Assembly: GCA_964505555.1 (NCBI GenBank) | Contig: CAZDIO010000151.1 | Span: forward strand, 1-43,697 | DNA: 43,697 nucleotides | From: CAZDIO01 sp964505555 | Lineage (GTDB): Bacteria; Bdellovibrionota_C; UBA2361; SZUA-149; CAZDIO01 | Direction of reading: 5' to 3' | Shown here: positions 32,304 to 40,135 of the stretch, one piece after another | Layout of the letters: the number at the start of each line of letters is the position of its first letter | Numbering within the stretch: the stretch's first letter is position 1 | The notes under the pieces: model-generated | Seen by the model: the letters and a program-made list of their open reading frames with translations, nothing else | Databases searched by the model: none | What the model was told of the DNA's origin: nothing | Made by a program: the position numbers and the translations under genes

Positions 32304-32570
32304 AAACGCCAAACCTTTCATCTCTTCTCTTTCGAAAGTAGTTTCCTCGTTCCACTTGAGAAAAATCTCACACCCTCCTATTATTTAGCTCTCTTGGTAG
32401 TTCTTTGAAACAAGTTCATACGGTGACAATTTATTTCGCTGCTTCCTTGGAGACTTCTGTAAGTCGTCATCGAAGCAGCGTTGGTAGCGACAGAAAGGTT
32501 CTGTTGTGCATGCTTCATCAGGCGGTAGTGATCCCTGATTTCCGGGGGCTACATGGAGGGAGGAGTTACA
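32304..32570 (+). other. Intergenic leader region of the antiporter gene
   Basis: 267 bases without a gene. The right half contains three hairpins in series (separate entry). The left half is pyrimidine-rich and includes a CTTTCGAAAG palindrome at 32329-32338. Confidence 0.6.
32437..32552 (+). promoter_or_regulatory. Structured leader of the antiporter gene, riboswitch-like
   Basis: Three consecutive hairpins precede the ribosome site: CGCTGCTTC (32437-32445) with GAAGCAGCG (32472-32480), enclosing GACTT/AAGTC; ACAGAA (32490-32495) with TTCTGT (32499-32504); and GTAG/CTAC (32525-32552) with an inner CCC/GGG pairing that ends four bases before GGAGGGAGGAG. The arrangement could expose or hide the ribosome site. 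I could not assign it to a known riboswitch class. Confidence 0.45.
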
Positions 32571-34412
32571 ATGCGCACGATGCTTTGTTTCGTTGTTGCT
32601 CTCGGTTGTGGATCGGTTGCACATGCTGGGGGATCTGGTGGACATTTCCACGTTGGAGATGATCATCTAGCCCATTATGTAGGACAACTTACTGTCCTGC
32701 TGGCGGTCTCGTTTTTGTTGGTGGCGTTTTTTAGGACCTTTCGAGGTGCTGCGCTTCCTGCCGAGATCCTTGCGGGAGTTTTACTTGGTCAAACGGTATT
32801 TGCCCGAGTGGCTCCCGATGCATTTCAGTTTGTCTTTCCCAACGAGGTGATGCAGAGCAGTCTTTTACAAGGGACCCTTCTCTTGGCAATGCTTTTGTAT
32901 CTGCTGCGAACGGGGTTAGAGCTGAAACCTGAAGATGTGCGTTGCAAAGGGCGAGATGCGTTGGCGATCGGGTTAATTGGCTCTTTGCTTCCTGCCGTTT
33001 CGGGAGTTCTCCTTACACTCGGTTTTTGCTGGATCACGGACTTTAGTGTGAATACCTCTGTGTGGGTCTTTGCGCTCTTCTGTGGAGTCTCAATGTCAAC
33101 AAGTGCCATGGCAGTTAGTGTGAGGCTTCTTGACGACGAGGGGCTTCGTGAAGCAACTCATATGGGAAAAGCAATCATCTGCGCCTATGCGGTTGATGAT
33201 GTTATGGGGTGGGTGTTGTTCTCCTTTGTGTTTGACTATGCGGCGACCGGAGCCGTGAGGTTCCCGTTCTCGCTGATTCTCGCCCTCCTCCTTGGATTAC
33301 TCGCTTTTCTCTATCTTCGAAAGTGGCTTGATAGCGGACTCTCCCTCCTTGGAAAGCTGGGGCATGATCGTTGGATTCTTGTTCCGGTGCTTGTTTTTGC
33401 ATTTACGACAAGTCTCTGTGCGCGGTGGTTTGGTCTGACCCTGTTTTTTGGGATGTTCTTTTCAGGCCTTCTCCTGAGTGAGTGCAAAGCGTTTACACCA
33501 CGTGCCCGGTTGAAGCTTACCGAGTTTGCCCGGCAGGTGCTTGTGCCACTGTATTTTGTGCAGATCGGCTTTCAGGTCGATTTCATCGCACACTTTGAGT
33601 GGCGGATCGTCGTTTTCTACGGGACGGCGGCGATAGGCTTAAAGTTCATCAGTGCATTTCTTGGGGCAAGAAAGTCGACCAGGCCCCGCGTAGAATGGAT
33701 CCCGATCGGAATTTCTTTTATTCCGAGCGGGATTACTGAGATCGTTCTTGGGCAGCTCGCCCTCGATCGCGGGATCATTGACCACCGATTCTTTGTGGCG
33801 ATCGTCACGACCGCCATCGTCTCTTCGATGCTTGCAGGACCACTCCTTCGTGCTTCGATGGGAGATGTTGTAAAGATGGTGAGCCTGAAGTTGGAAAGCC
33901 TACTGAAGAAAGACTCAGAGGCACTCTCGAGCGAAGCTCACCCGATCTCTCAGATTTTCGGAAAGGATCGGGAGGCGGCGCTCCAACAACTCTGTAATCG
34001 GGCAGCGATCGGTTGTGATATCGATGGAGGGTTTCGAGCGATTCGAAAGGCCATTGAAGATCGGAAGGGAAGAGTGGAAGAGGTGTTTGGAGCAGGCGTT
34101 GCATTTCCCCATGCAAAAATGCACGGTCTTTCACGGCCGATTATCCGAATCGGTTGGTCCGATAAGGATATCGCTTGGGCACCAAAGTATAGTGTCCGTA
34201 TCGTAATTCTTCTTCTCCTTCCAGCGGAACAACACGCACTTGCCCTTGCGGTGGAGCGATCGATAGCTCTTCTTGTGGGGCGAATGAAAGAAGCAGGACT
34301 CTATGCATCGGGCCCGCGCCAAGGGAATGTGAAGAAAGGCGTTGTGATAAATCGAGTGCGCGATTCTATCCTTGGCGCGGCGCACCAGGTGGATCTGGCG
34401 AATAGAAAATAA
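32571..34412 (+). CDS. Cation/proton antiporter fused to a PTS EIIA-like domain
   Basis: 613 residues. A signal-like segment (MRTMLCFVVALGCGSVAHA) is followed by a histidine-rich patch (GGHFHVGDDHLAHYVG), then 12 or so transmembrane helices of the CPA2 (Na+/H+ or K+/H+) exchanger fold, residues about 35-415, including VSMSTSAMAVSVRLLDDEG. A linker leads to a cytoplasmic domain (about 445-590) that resembles fructose/mannitol-type EIIA: VFGAGVAFPHAKMHGLSRPI carries H514 at the phosphohistidine position. The start is ATG 32571 because GGAGGGAGGAG ends five bases before it; ATG 32553 lies within that site. Slightly GC-richer than its neighbours. Regulation of ion exchange by the PTS-like domain is an inference. 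Confidence 0.88.
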   Translation: MRTMLCFVVALGCGSVAHAGGSGGHFHVGDDHLAHYVGQLTVLLAVSFLLVAFFRTFRGAALPAEILAGVLLGQTVFARVAPDAFQFVFPNEVMQSSLLQGTLLLAMLLYLLRTGLELKPEDVRCKGRDALAIGLIGSLLPAVSGVLLTLGFCWITDFSVNTSVWVFALFCGVSMSTSAMAVSVRLLDDEGLREATHMGKAIICAYAVDDVMGWVLFSFVFDYAATGAVRFPFSLILALLLGLLAFLYLRKWLDSGLSLLGKLGHDRWILVPVLVFAFTTSLCARWFGLTLFFGMFFSGLLLSECKAFTPRARLKLTEFARQVLVPLYFVQIGFQVDFIAHFEWRIVVFYGTAAIGLKFISAFLGARKSTRPRVEWIPIGISFIPSGITEIVLGQLALDRGIIDHRFFVAIVTTAIVSSMLAGPLLRASMGDVVKMVSLKLESLLKKDSEALSSEAHPISQIFGKDREAALQQLCNRAAIGCDIDGGFRAIRKAIEDRKGRVEEVFGAGVAFPHAKMHGLSRPIIRIGWSDKDIAWAPKYSVRIVILLLLPAEQHALALAVERSIALLVGRMKEAGLYASGPRQGNVKKGVVINRVRDSILGAAHQVDLANRK

Positions 34413-34436
34413 TCGTTAGGTACGAAGAACAAAAAC

Positions 34437-34498
34437 AAGAGAGGCGAGGTTTTTGAAAGGAGGTGATGCTGTCGCCACCACGCCGCTCTCTTAGTTAA
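34437..34498. promoter_or_regulatory. Hairpin containing a 13-base anti-Shine-Dalgarno complement
   Basis: AAGAGAG (34437-34443) with GCG pairs with CGC and CTCTCTT (34486-34492). Inside, GAAAGGAGGTGAT (34455-34467) is fully complementary to the 3' tail of 16S rRNA. An 10-codon frame (MLSPPRRSLS) starts at ATG 34466, only two bases after GGAGG. Read leftward, the outer stem is followed by GTTTTTG and could end the epimerase transcript. Confidence 0.45.
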
Positions 34499-34526
34499 AC
34501 TCTCTTAATTAAAGTTTAATAAAATT

Positions 34527-35528
34527 TTAAACCCAGCCCTGCTCTTTGTACCAGAGCGCAGTTTCTTTAAGACCTTGCTCATTAGAGCGGGGACTAAATC
34601 CTAACCGTTCACGGATTTTTCTGGTATCAAACGAGCGATCCTTTGTGTAAAACGAAACCCGTCTTCGATAAATCGGAGGCTCAATACCAAAGGGCTTACA
34701 GACAAATTCACAAATGTCACCAAGAAGTAAGAACGGAGTTACGGGGAGCCGAACCGTTGTTGTCTTCTTTCCAAACTCTTTTGAGACGATACGAATCATC
34801 TCAAAAAGTGATGTTTGCTCCTTGTTCCCGCAGATAAAAACCTCGCCAAGGGCTTTTGGGTGAGTGGCTGCGAGGATCATTCCTTCAGTAAGGTCTTCAA
34901 CATGGATTAGATGGTAGAGACACTTTCCAAAACCTAAAACAGGAACGAGAGGTTTTGTTCCCATCTTAAAAACTTTTAAAAGTCGTTTATCACCTGGACC
35001 GAAAATTCCTGCTGGTCGTATGACAGTAAAGGGGAGGTTGTTTTTTTTAGCAAATTCCCGAAACCACACCTCTCCTTCTACTTTGGTCTCTTGATAGATG
35101 TCTCCCGGACTAAAGCGATAGTTCTCATCAGCAGGAGGGTGATCGATATGCCCATGCACTCCGATCGTTGAGACATGAACAAAACGTTTGAAGTTTGGTT
35201 GTCGTAGCGCATGTTCTGCTAAAAGCTGGGTGCTTTTAACATGCACAAGGTAATAGTCCTCATCTTTAATCTTTGCTTCACGGTACGCGGCGGCGACATG
35301 AAATATATATGAAACTCCCTGGGTCGCGGCTTCAACGACTTTTTCGTCATAAACATCTCCTCGAAACCATTCAATTCCTAGGTTCTCTAGATGTGCTGTT
35401 TTTGAGCTGTGGCGAGCAATAGCGCGGACATGAGCACCCGTAGCTGCGAGTTTTTTAACAAGGACCGAACCGGTAAACCCCGTTGCTCCGGTAACTAAGA
35501 CGATCGCTCCTTTCTCTATGCCATTCAT
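34527..35528 (-). CDS. NAD-dependent epimerase/dehydratase, extended SDR
   Basis: 333 residues. Rossmann motif VTGATGFTGSVL (12-23), HVAAAY for substrate region, catalytic S120/T121, Y145 and K149 (YQETK), then VIRPAGIFGPGD. It resembles hopanoid-associated sugar epimerases and 3-beta-hydroxysteroid-type dehydrogenases; the substrate cannot be fixed. No hopanoid genes are in the window. It is divergent from the FAD dehydrogenase at 35737, with a palindromic operator between them. The leading MNGIEKGA is longer than usual; no ribosome site favours another start. Confidence 0.88.
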   Translation of the reverse strand: MNGIEKGAIVLVTGATGFTGSVLVKKLAATGAHVRAIARHSSKTAHLENLGIEWFRGDVYDEKVVEAATQGVSYIFHVAAAYREAKIKDEDYYLVHVKSTQLLAEHALRQPNFKRFVHVSTIGVHGHIDHPPADENYRFSPGDIYQETKVEGEVWFREFAKKNNLPFTVIRPAGIFGPGDKRLLKVFKMGTKPLVPVLGFGKCLYHLIHVEDLTEGMILAATHPKALGEVFICGNKEQTSLFEMIRIVSKEFGKKTTTVRLPVTPFLLLGDICEFVCKPFGIEPPIYRRRVSFYTKDRSFDTRKIRERLGFSPRSNEQGLKETALWYKEQGWV

Positions 35529-35612
35529 CTTCTTCTTTTTTGCCTTTTGTCAGGTGTCTAATCTTTAAAGCCACCAACTTTTACATTTTATGAATTTTTC
35601 GCATAGCGGAAA

Positions 35613-35627
35613 TTACAATAATTGTAA
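35613..35627. promoter_or_regulatory. Fur/PerR-type 7-1-7 palindrome
   Basis: TTACAATAATTGTAA is a perfect 7-1-7 inverted repeat. The PerR box consensus TTATAATNATTATAA differs only at one symmetric position pair. It lies between the divergent starts at 35528 and 35737 and could control both. Confidence 0.5.
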
Positions 35628-35736
35628 AAAGCCTACAACAAACAGACAAATTCATCTCCTTCGTATCTCTCGACCTTGCCTTGGCTGACGGGTTAAACTA
35701 AAAACAAGATGTTCTAATAAGAGAAATAGGGGGATC

Positions 35737-36870
35737 GTGGTGATTGAGAATAGTATCTTTGATATTATTGTTATTGGTGGGGGGATCTCAGGTCTTGGTG
35801 TTTTATCCCACGCAGCACGGGAGGGATATCAAACACTCCTTTTAGAGAGAAAGCTCTGCGCCCAGGCTACCTCAGATAAGAGCTTACGTATCATCCACGG
35901 AGGATTTCGATACTTACAAACTTTTGATCTCTTTCGAGTTCTCCAATCAATTCGTGATCAAGCAGCGCTTCTGAAGAACTATCCACAATTTATTACCCCT
36001 CTTCAGTGTGTGATGCCACTTGAGCAAACGGGGCTAAAAAGTCAGCTGCCGGTAAAAGCAGCTTTGATGATATACGGAGCGCTCTCTTATCTTGGGGCAG
36101 GACGCATTCATGGAGGAAAAATTCTCTCTACGGCGGAAGCAGAGAGTGAGATTCCAATTCTAAAAGGATTTGTGCCACATGGGGTGCTCTCTTGGGGTGA
36201 TGCAAAGATTTTGGATCCCGCGCAGTTGGTGTTTGAATTTAAAAGAGAAGCACAACAGCATGGTGGAGTTATTGGAGAGAATATCTCTGTAAAAGAGGTT
36301 CTACAAATAGAGAACGGCTATCAGGTAATTGCCGAAGAAAATGGAGTAGAGCGCACATTTTTCTCTCGTGCTGTTGTCAATGCAACAGGGCCGTGGCTAG
36401 AAACGCTAAATGTTAAACCACGGCATGCTTCTAAACAAACTTGGTGTAGAGCATATAATATAATTATTAACACCCAACTTGAGAAGCACTACGGTATAGG
36501 AATACAGGGAAGAAAGCGGTTGTTTTTTCTTGTGCCACGAGGGAATAAAACAGTCATTGGAACTGGATATGCACGCTTTTCAGGAGAGCTTGAGAATATC
36601 TCGGTATCTGATGAAGAAGTCGCCGGGTTTTTAGAAAGCTTCAATCACGCACTTCCTTCGGCACGGGTAGCGTTTTCTGATATCGAGAGTATTGAGGTGG
36701 GAGTAATCCCCATAAGGGAATTTCGTGAGGGAGATCCTCTTTTTTATGGAGTAAGTCCGATCATCAACAGAGAGAACTATATTGAAATTGTTAGTACGAA
36801 GTACACAACTTTTCAAAGTCAGGCTCGAAGAGTACTCAACCAGATAAAACTCTCCGAAGAGGATCGGTAG
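35737..36870 (+). CDS. GlpD-like FAD-dependent dehydrogenase, short form
   Basis: 377 residues of the DAO fold. FAD-binding VIGGGISGLG is at residues 12-21; SLRIIHGGFRYLQ is the GlpD-type motif HGGxRYL; VVNATGPWLE is the second FAD contact; FLVPRGNKTVIGTG closes the core. Aerobic glycerol-3-phosphate dehydrogenases are about 500-560 residues with a C-terminal helical domain, which is absent here, so the enzyme may be a related dehydrogenase with another substrate. Starts GTG 35737 or GTG 35740 behind AGGGGGA. regB follows after eight bases, so it is probably the first gene of a redox-linked operon. Confidence 0.82.
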   Translation: MVIENSIFDIIVIGGGISGLGVLSHAAREGYQTLLLERKLCAQATSDKSLRIIHGGFRYLQTFDLFRVLQSIRDQAALLKNYPQFITPLQCVMPLEQTGLKSQLPVKAALMIYGALSYLGAGRIHGGKILSTAEAESEIPILKGFVPHGVLSWGDAKILDPAQLVFEFKREAQQHGGVIGENISVKEVLQIENGYQVIAEENGVERTFFSRAVVNATGPWLETLNVKPRHASKQTWCRAYNIIINTQLEKHYGIGIQGRKRLFFLVPRGNKTVIGTGYARFSGELENISVSDEEVAGFLESFNHALPSARVAFSDIESIEVGVIPIREFREGDPLFYGVSPIINRENYIEIVSTKYTTFQSQARRVLNQIKLSEEDR

Positions 36871-36878
36871 CGAGATAA

Positions 36879-38168
36879 ATGAGTAAACCGAATTTAAAAG
36901 AACTGAGCGATCGCTCTGAAGAACGGTTAAAGCTGATCTGGTTTTCTCGTCTGCGATTTGGAGCGATTCTTGGGCAGATCGTTATCTTTGTTGTTGCTCG
37001 TGAGGTGATGAAGCTTGACTTAGTGTATCGGCCTTTTCTTTTTGTTTGTGGTTTGATGATCGTTTCGCAGGGAGTGTTTAGTGTTTTCATTGAGAGGTTT
37101 GTAAAACACTACTCTTTGGTTTCAGGAGCGGTGATGGTTCTTGATGTATTTTTCCTAACAATCATCCTCTATTTCTATGGGGGGCATGCAAATCCTTTTA
37201 GCTTGATGTATTTAGTGAATGTAACCCTTGCTTCACTGCTTCTTGGGGTCTACTGGACCTGGGGTTTAGTAGCGCTTTCTTCGTTATGTTTTGCGGCTCT
37301 TTTTTTCTTTCATCATCCTGTTCCGGAACTCTCTATTCATCATGGTGATCAGCCGTTTACCTTTCATCTTCAGGGAATGCTTGTTGCCTTCGTGCTTATC
37401 TCCTCTCTCTTGGGGTATTTTCTTACAAAGATGAGAACCGCGCTTGATGAACAGAAAAAAGAGGTAAATGAGCTTCGAAGTCGCAGTGCAAATGAGGAAC
37501 GGCTCGCTTCTCTGACAACGCTTGCTGCAGGAGCGGCACATGAGCTTGGCACTCCATTGGGAACGATTGCGGTCGTGATCCATGAGCTTGAAAACGGAAT
37601 TAAGTCGAGAAAGGCAGAAGATATTTTACTTGAAGATACTGCACTGATTCGAAACGAGGTGATCCGATGTGAGCGCATTCTTCGGCAGATGAGTGGGGAG
37701 CTTGGTGAACCGGGGGGTGAGATGTTTGTTCGGAGCTCTGTGGGTGAGATTATAGATGATATAAAAAGTCGGTTGGGACACCGAGAGAGATCATTTGAGA
37801 TTTCTGGAGAAGAGGTATTAGGAAAAGAACTGGTGACGGCGAAACAGGCATTAGTTTCAGCGCTTCTTTGTCTTATTAAAAATTCATTTGATGCAACACT
37901 TGGGAATAAACCGATACGAATGGAGATTCGCGCGGCGTCTGATGCTGTGTTTTTTGATGTTCAGGATGATGGCCCAGGAATGTCAGCAGAGATGATTTCA
38001 AGACTTGGAGAGCCGTTTTATACCACCAAGGAGCCTGGGGCAGGGCTTGGATTAGGAGTTTTTCTGGTTCGACTATTTGCAAAACGAGTTGGGGGATCGC
38101 TTTCGTATAACTCTTTGCCAGGAAAGGGAACGGTAGCAACGTTGTGTGTGCCGATGAAAGTTTCATGA
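36879..38168 (+). CDS. regB: Redox-sensing histidine kinase RegB/PrrB
   Basis: Membrane kinase that senses the ubiquinone pool and redox state. Residues 25-185 hold six hydrophobic segments, and the quinone-loop heptapeptide GGHANPF is at 101-107, matching the GGXXNPF motif known in RegB. The phosphoacceptor H221 lies in AAGAAHELGTPLGTI, the RegB-specific H-box; C264 in IRCERIL corresponds to the redox-active dimer-interface cysteine. The ATPase domain shows KNSFDATL, DDGPGMS and GAGLGLGVFL. 429 residues, normal. The stop codon overlaps the regA start (ATGA). Confidence 0.93.
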   Translation: MSKPNLKELSDRSEERLKLIWFSRLRFGAILGQIVIFVVAREVMKLDLVYRPFLFVCGLMIVSQGVFSVFIERFVKHYSLVSGAVMVLDVFFLTIILYFYGGHANPFSLMYLVNVTLASLLLGVYWTWGLVALSSLCFAALFFFHHPVPELSIHHGDQPFTFHLQGMLVAFVLISSLLGYFLTKMRTALDEQKKEVNELRSRSANEERLASLTTLAAGAAHELGTPLGTIAVVIHELENGIKSRKAEDILLEDTALIRNEVIRCERILRQMSGELGEPGGEMFVRSSVGEIIDDIKSRLGHRERSFEISGEEVLGKELVTAKQALVSALLCLIKNSFDATLGNKPIRMEIRAASDAVFFDVQDDGPGMSAEMISRLGEPFYTTKEPGAGLGLGVFLVRLFAKRVGGSLSYNSLPGKGTVATLCVPMKVS

Positions 38169-38713
38169 AGTATAGCGTCAGTGGAATGAAGATTTTAGTT
38201 GTTGACGATGACGATACCTTTCGTCACCGACTTTCACGAGCATTTAGAGAGCGTGGATTGATTGTTCAGGAGGCGTTTGATGTTGATTCAGCATTGAAGG
38301 TTGCCCAAACATTTCATCCAGACCTCGGGGTGATTGATCTCCAGATGCCCGGGGGTTCTGGGCTTCTTATTTTGAAGGAGCTTCTTTCAGAGCAAGCTCC
38401 TTTGAAGCTTGTTGTGCTCACTGGTTATGGAAGTATCGCCACAGCGATTCAAGCGGTAAAGCTCGGGGCAGTTAACTATCTTACAAAACCAGCAGATGCT
38501 GATCAGATTCTTCTTTCATTTTTTGAAAATAATAATGAAGAGGAGCTGGAAACAAATTCAAAGGTGCTCTCCCTTGATCGGGTGCAATGGGAACACATTC
38601 AACGTGTTATTACAGAATGTAATGGAAACATCTCTAAGGCCTCAAAAGTTCTTGGAATTCACAGACGGTCGCTTCAAAGAAAACTCTCTAAGGCACCTTG
38701 GGGCGGGGGGTAA
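38165..38713 (+). CDS. regA: Response regulator RegA/PrrA
   Basis: 182 residues; receiver domain with ILVVDDDDTF at 10-19, phosphoacceptor D58 in GVIDLQMPG, conserved T in VLTGYG and K in LTKP. A Fis-type helix-turn-helix follows (about 140-178, ISKASKVLGIHRRSLQRKL), the RegA output domain. ATG 38165 overlaps the regB stop codon. The RegBA system controls respiration and other redox-dependent genes; its target genes here are unknown. A family A palindrome starts 29 bases after its stop codon. Confidence 0.93.
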   Translation: MKYSVSGMKILVVDDDDTFRHRLSRAFRERGLIVQEAFDVDSALKVAQTFHPDLGVIDLQMPGGSGLLILKELLSEQAPLKLVVLTGYGSIATAIQAVKLGAVNYLTKPADADQILLSFFENNNEEELETNSKVLSLDRVQWEHIQRVITECNGNISKASKVLGIHRRSLQRKLSKAPWGGG

Positions 38714-38741
38714 ATGGCTTCAACAAAATAAATGCCCCACC

Positions 38742-38822
38742 CCTGTCGTTACGAGCGGAGCGAAGCAATCTCGAACCCTCACTTAGGATATGAGATTGCT
38801 TCGCTTCGCTCGCAACGACAGG
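38742..38822. repeat. Palindrome family A, complete copy
   Basis: Core arms CCTGTCGTTACGAGCG and CGCTCGCAACGACAGG, differing by one base from the 11002 copy. Left flank matches the right flank of the copy at position 1 in inverted orientation. A hairpin GGTATTT/AAATACC (38822-38843) follows. Confidence 0.85.
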
Positions 38823-38931
38823 GTATTTAGGATCGAAAATACCGGCTCTCATCCTGCGACAATTTGCCACATTCACTTATTTTTTAAATATGTCTAAAAC
38901 CCTTTACGTAAATATTGGGAGAGTAGGGGAT

Positions 38932-39984
38932 ATGTCCAAATCTAGTGTATTATTAGTTGTTCTTTTCTTCGGGCTCTTTTCTGAGAGAAGTTTTGCCTGT
39001 GATCTCTGTGCGATTCATAACTCTATTGAATCAATGAAGCCACAAGCTGGGAGTTTTCATCTCGGAGTTTCCGAGCAATTTACTCGATACGGAACCCTTC
39101 AACAGAGTGGTCGCTTTGCTCCCAACACCCAGAAGCAGTTTATGGAAAGTTCAATTACGCAGATCGTTGGGGCGTACGATCTGAGTGATACCTTCAGTGT
39201 GCAGGTAAGTGCACCATATGTTAGTCGAAAATTTCGCCGTATGGTTTCTGAAGAGATCGAAAATGGAACGGAGGCAGGAATTGGAGATATCTCTCTTGTG
39301 GGAAGATTTATCGCCTATGATCATGAAGTGGCAGACACGAGGGTTCTTCTTCAGTTTTTAGGCGGTGTTAAGCTGCCAACCGGTGAGAGCGATCGGCTTG
39401 GGGAGGAGAGTGAGTTAGGTCATCATGAAGAGGGTATAAGTGAAGTTGATGAGCATGATACTCATGAAGTGGAGCACGAAGAGGAAGCTTCAGCTGAACA
39501 TGCCCATAAACATGCTGGTCACGTTCATGAAGAGGTTCCCTCTGCAATTCATGGGCACGATCTTTCGTTAGGATCTGGCTCTGTGGATTTCCCCGTTGGT
39601 TTTAGTGTTCTTGTGCAGAAGGGCAGAGTAGGGCTCTCAGGAGATCTTCAATATATGATTAGAACTGAGGGTGACTTTGACTATCACTATGGAGATGATC
39701 TCCTCTGGAGTGTGGGCCCTTCGTATTACGTATTTCTTGATCATGACAGCTCCGTAGCCGTTAAGGCGAATCTCTCCGGTGAATATAAAAGAAAAGATGA
39801 AGTGGGTGGAGAGAAGGAAAATGATACCGGTATTACATCCACATTTCTTGGTCCTGAGATTATCGTTAGCGCTGAGCCGTTTGGCGGTAAGCTTGCCGTA
39901 GACCTTCCCTTAGAGATTAACAACACTGGGTTTCAAGCGGTGAGCGATTATAGATTTCGAGTCGCGTTCTTTTATCGCTTTTAG
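38932..39984 (+). CDS. Secreted beta-barrel-like protein with a His-rich loop
   Basis: 350 residues with a signal peptide (MSKSSVLLVVLFFGLFSERSFA) and a mature N-terminus CDLCAIHN, a CxxC metal or disulfide motif. Alternating strands follow the pattern of outer-membrane transporter-like proteins (LGGVKLPTGESD and DLSLGSGSVDFPVG flanking the insert). Between them, residues 164-209 hold 13 histidines among Glu and Asp, a likely divalent-metal-binding loop. C-terminal YRFRVAFFYRF fits an outer-membrane signature. The frame is open from ATG 38890, but that has no ribosome site; ATG 38932 follows AGGGGA closely. Metal binding is an inference from composition. Confidence 0.78.
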   Translation: MSKSSVLLVVLFFGLFSERSFACDLCAIHNSIESMKPQAGSFHLGVSEQFTRYGTLQQSGRFAPNTQKQFMESSITQIVGAYDLSDTFSVQVSAPYVSRKFRRMVSEEIENGTEAGIGDISLVGRFIAYDHEVADTRVLLQFLGGVKLPTGESDRLGEESELGHHEEGISEVDEHDTHEVEHEEEASAEHAHKHAGHVHEEVPSAIHGHDLSLGSGSVDFPVGFSVLVQKGRVGLSGDLQYMIRTEGDFDYHYGDDLLWSVGPSYYVFLDHDSSVAVKANLSGEYKRKDEVGGEKENDTGITSTFLGPEIIVSAEPFGGKLAVDLPLEINNTGFQAVSDYRFRVAFFYRF

Positions 39985-40034
39985 TAGCTTTGCTTCTCTT
40001 TTAAATAAAAAACCTTTGATTCCTAATCCGTTTT

Positions 40035-40067
40035 GCCTTATTTTTATAGGTGAAGGCTTTATTTTTT
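40035..40067 (+). terminator. Possible terminator after the His-rich protein
   Basis: GCCTT (40035-40039) pairs with AAGGC (40053-40057), followed by TTTATTTTTT. The 5-bp stem and 13-base loop make it weak. Confidence 0.4.
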
Positions 40068-40135
40068 AGCTTTCGTAGTCGATATAAACGTTATCACGAG
40101 AAGCTTAGAAGTTTTTAAGCGGTTTTTTCTTATTT

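Noticed and set aside
34450..34470. A 16S rRNA fragment
   Set aside because: Only 13 bases match, with no similarity on either side; it is better seen as an extreme Shine-Dalgarno-like sequence or its complement.
38890..38931. Upstream start for the His-rich protein
   Set aside because: It would place a charged stretch before the signal peptide and has no ribosome site; ATG 38932 follows AGGGGA.
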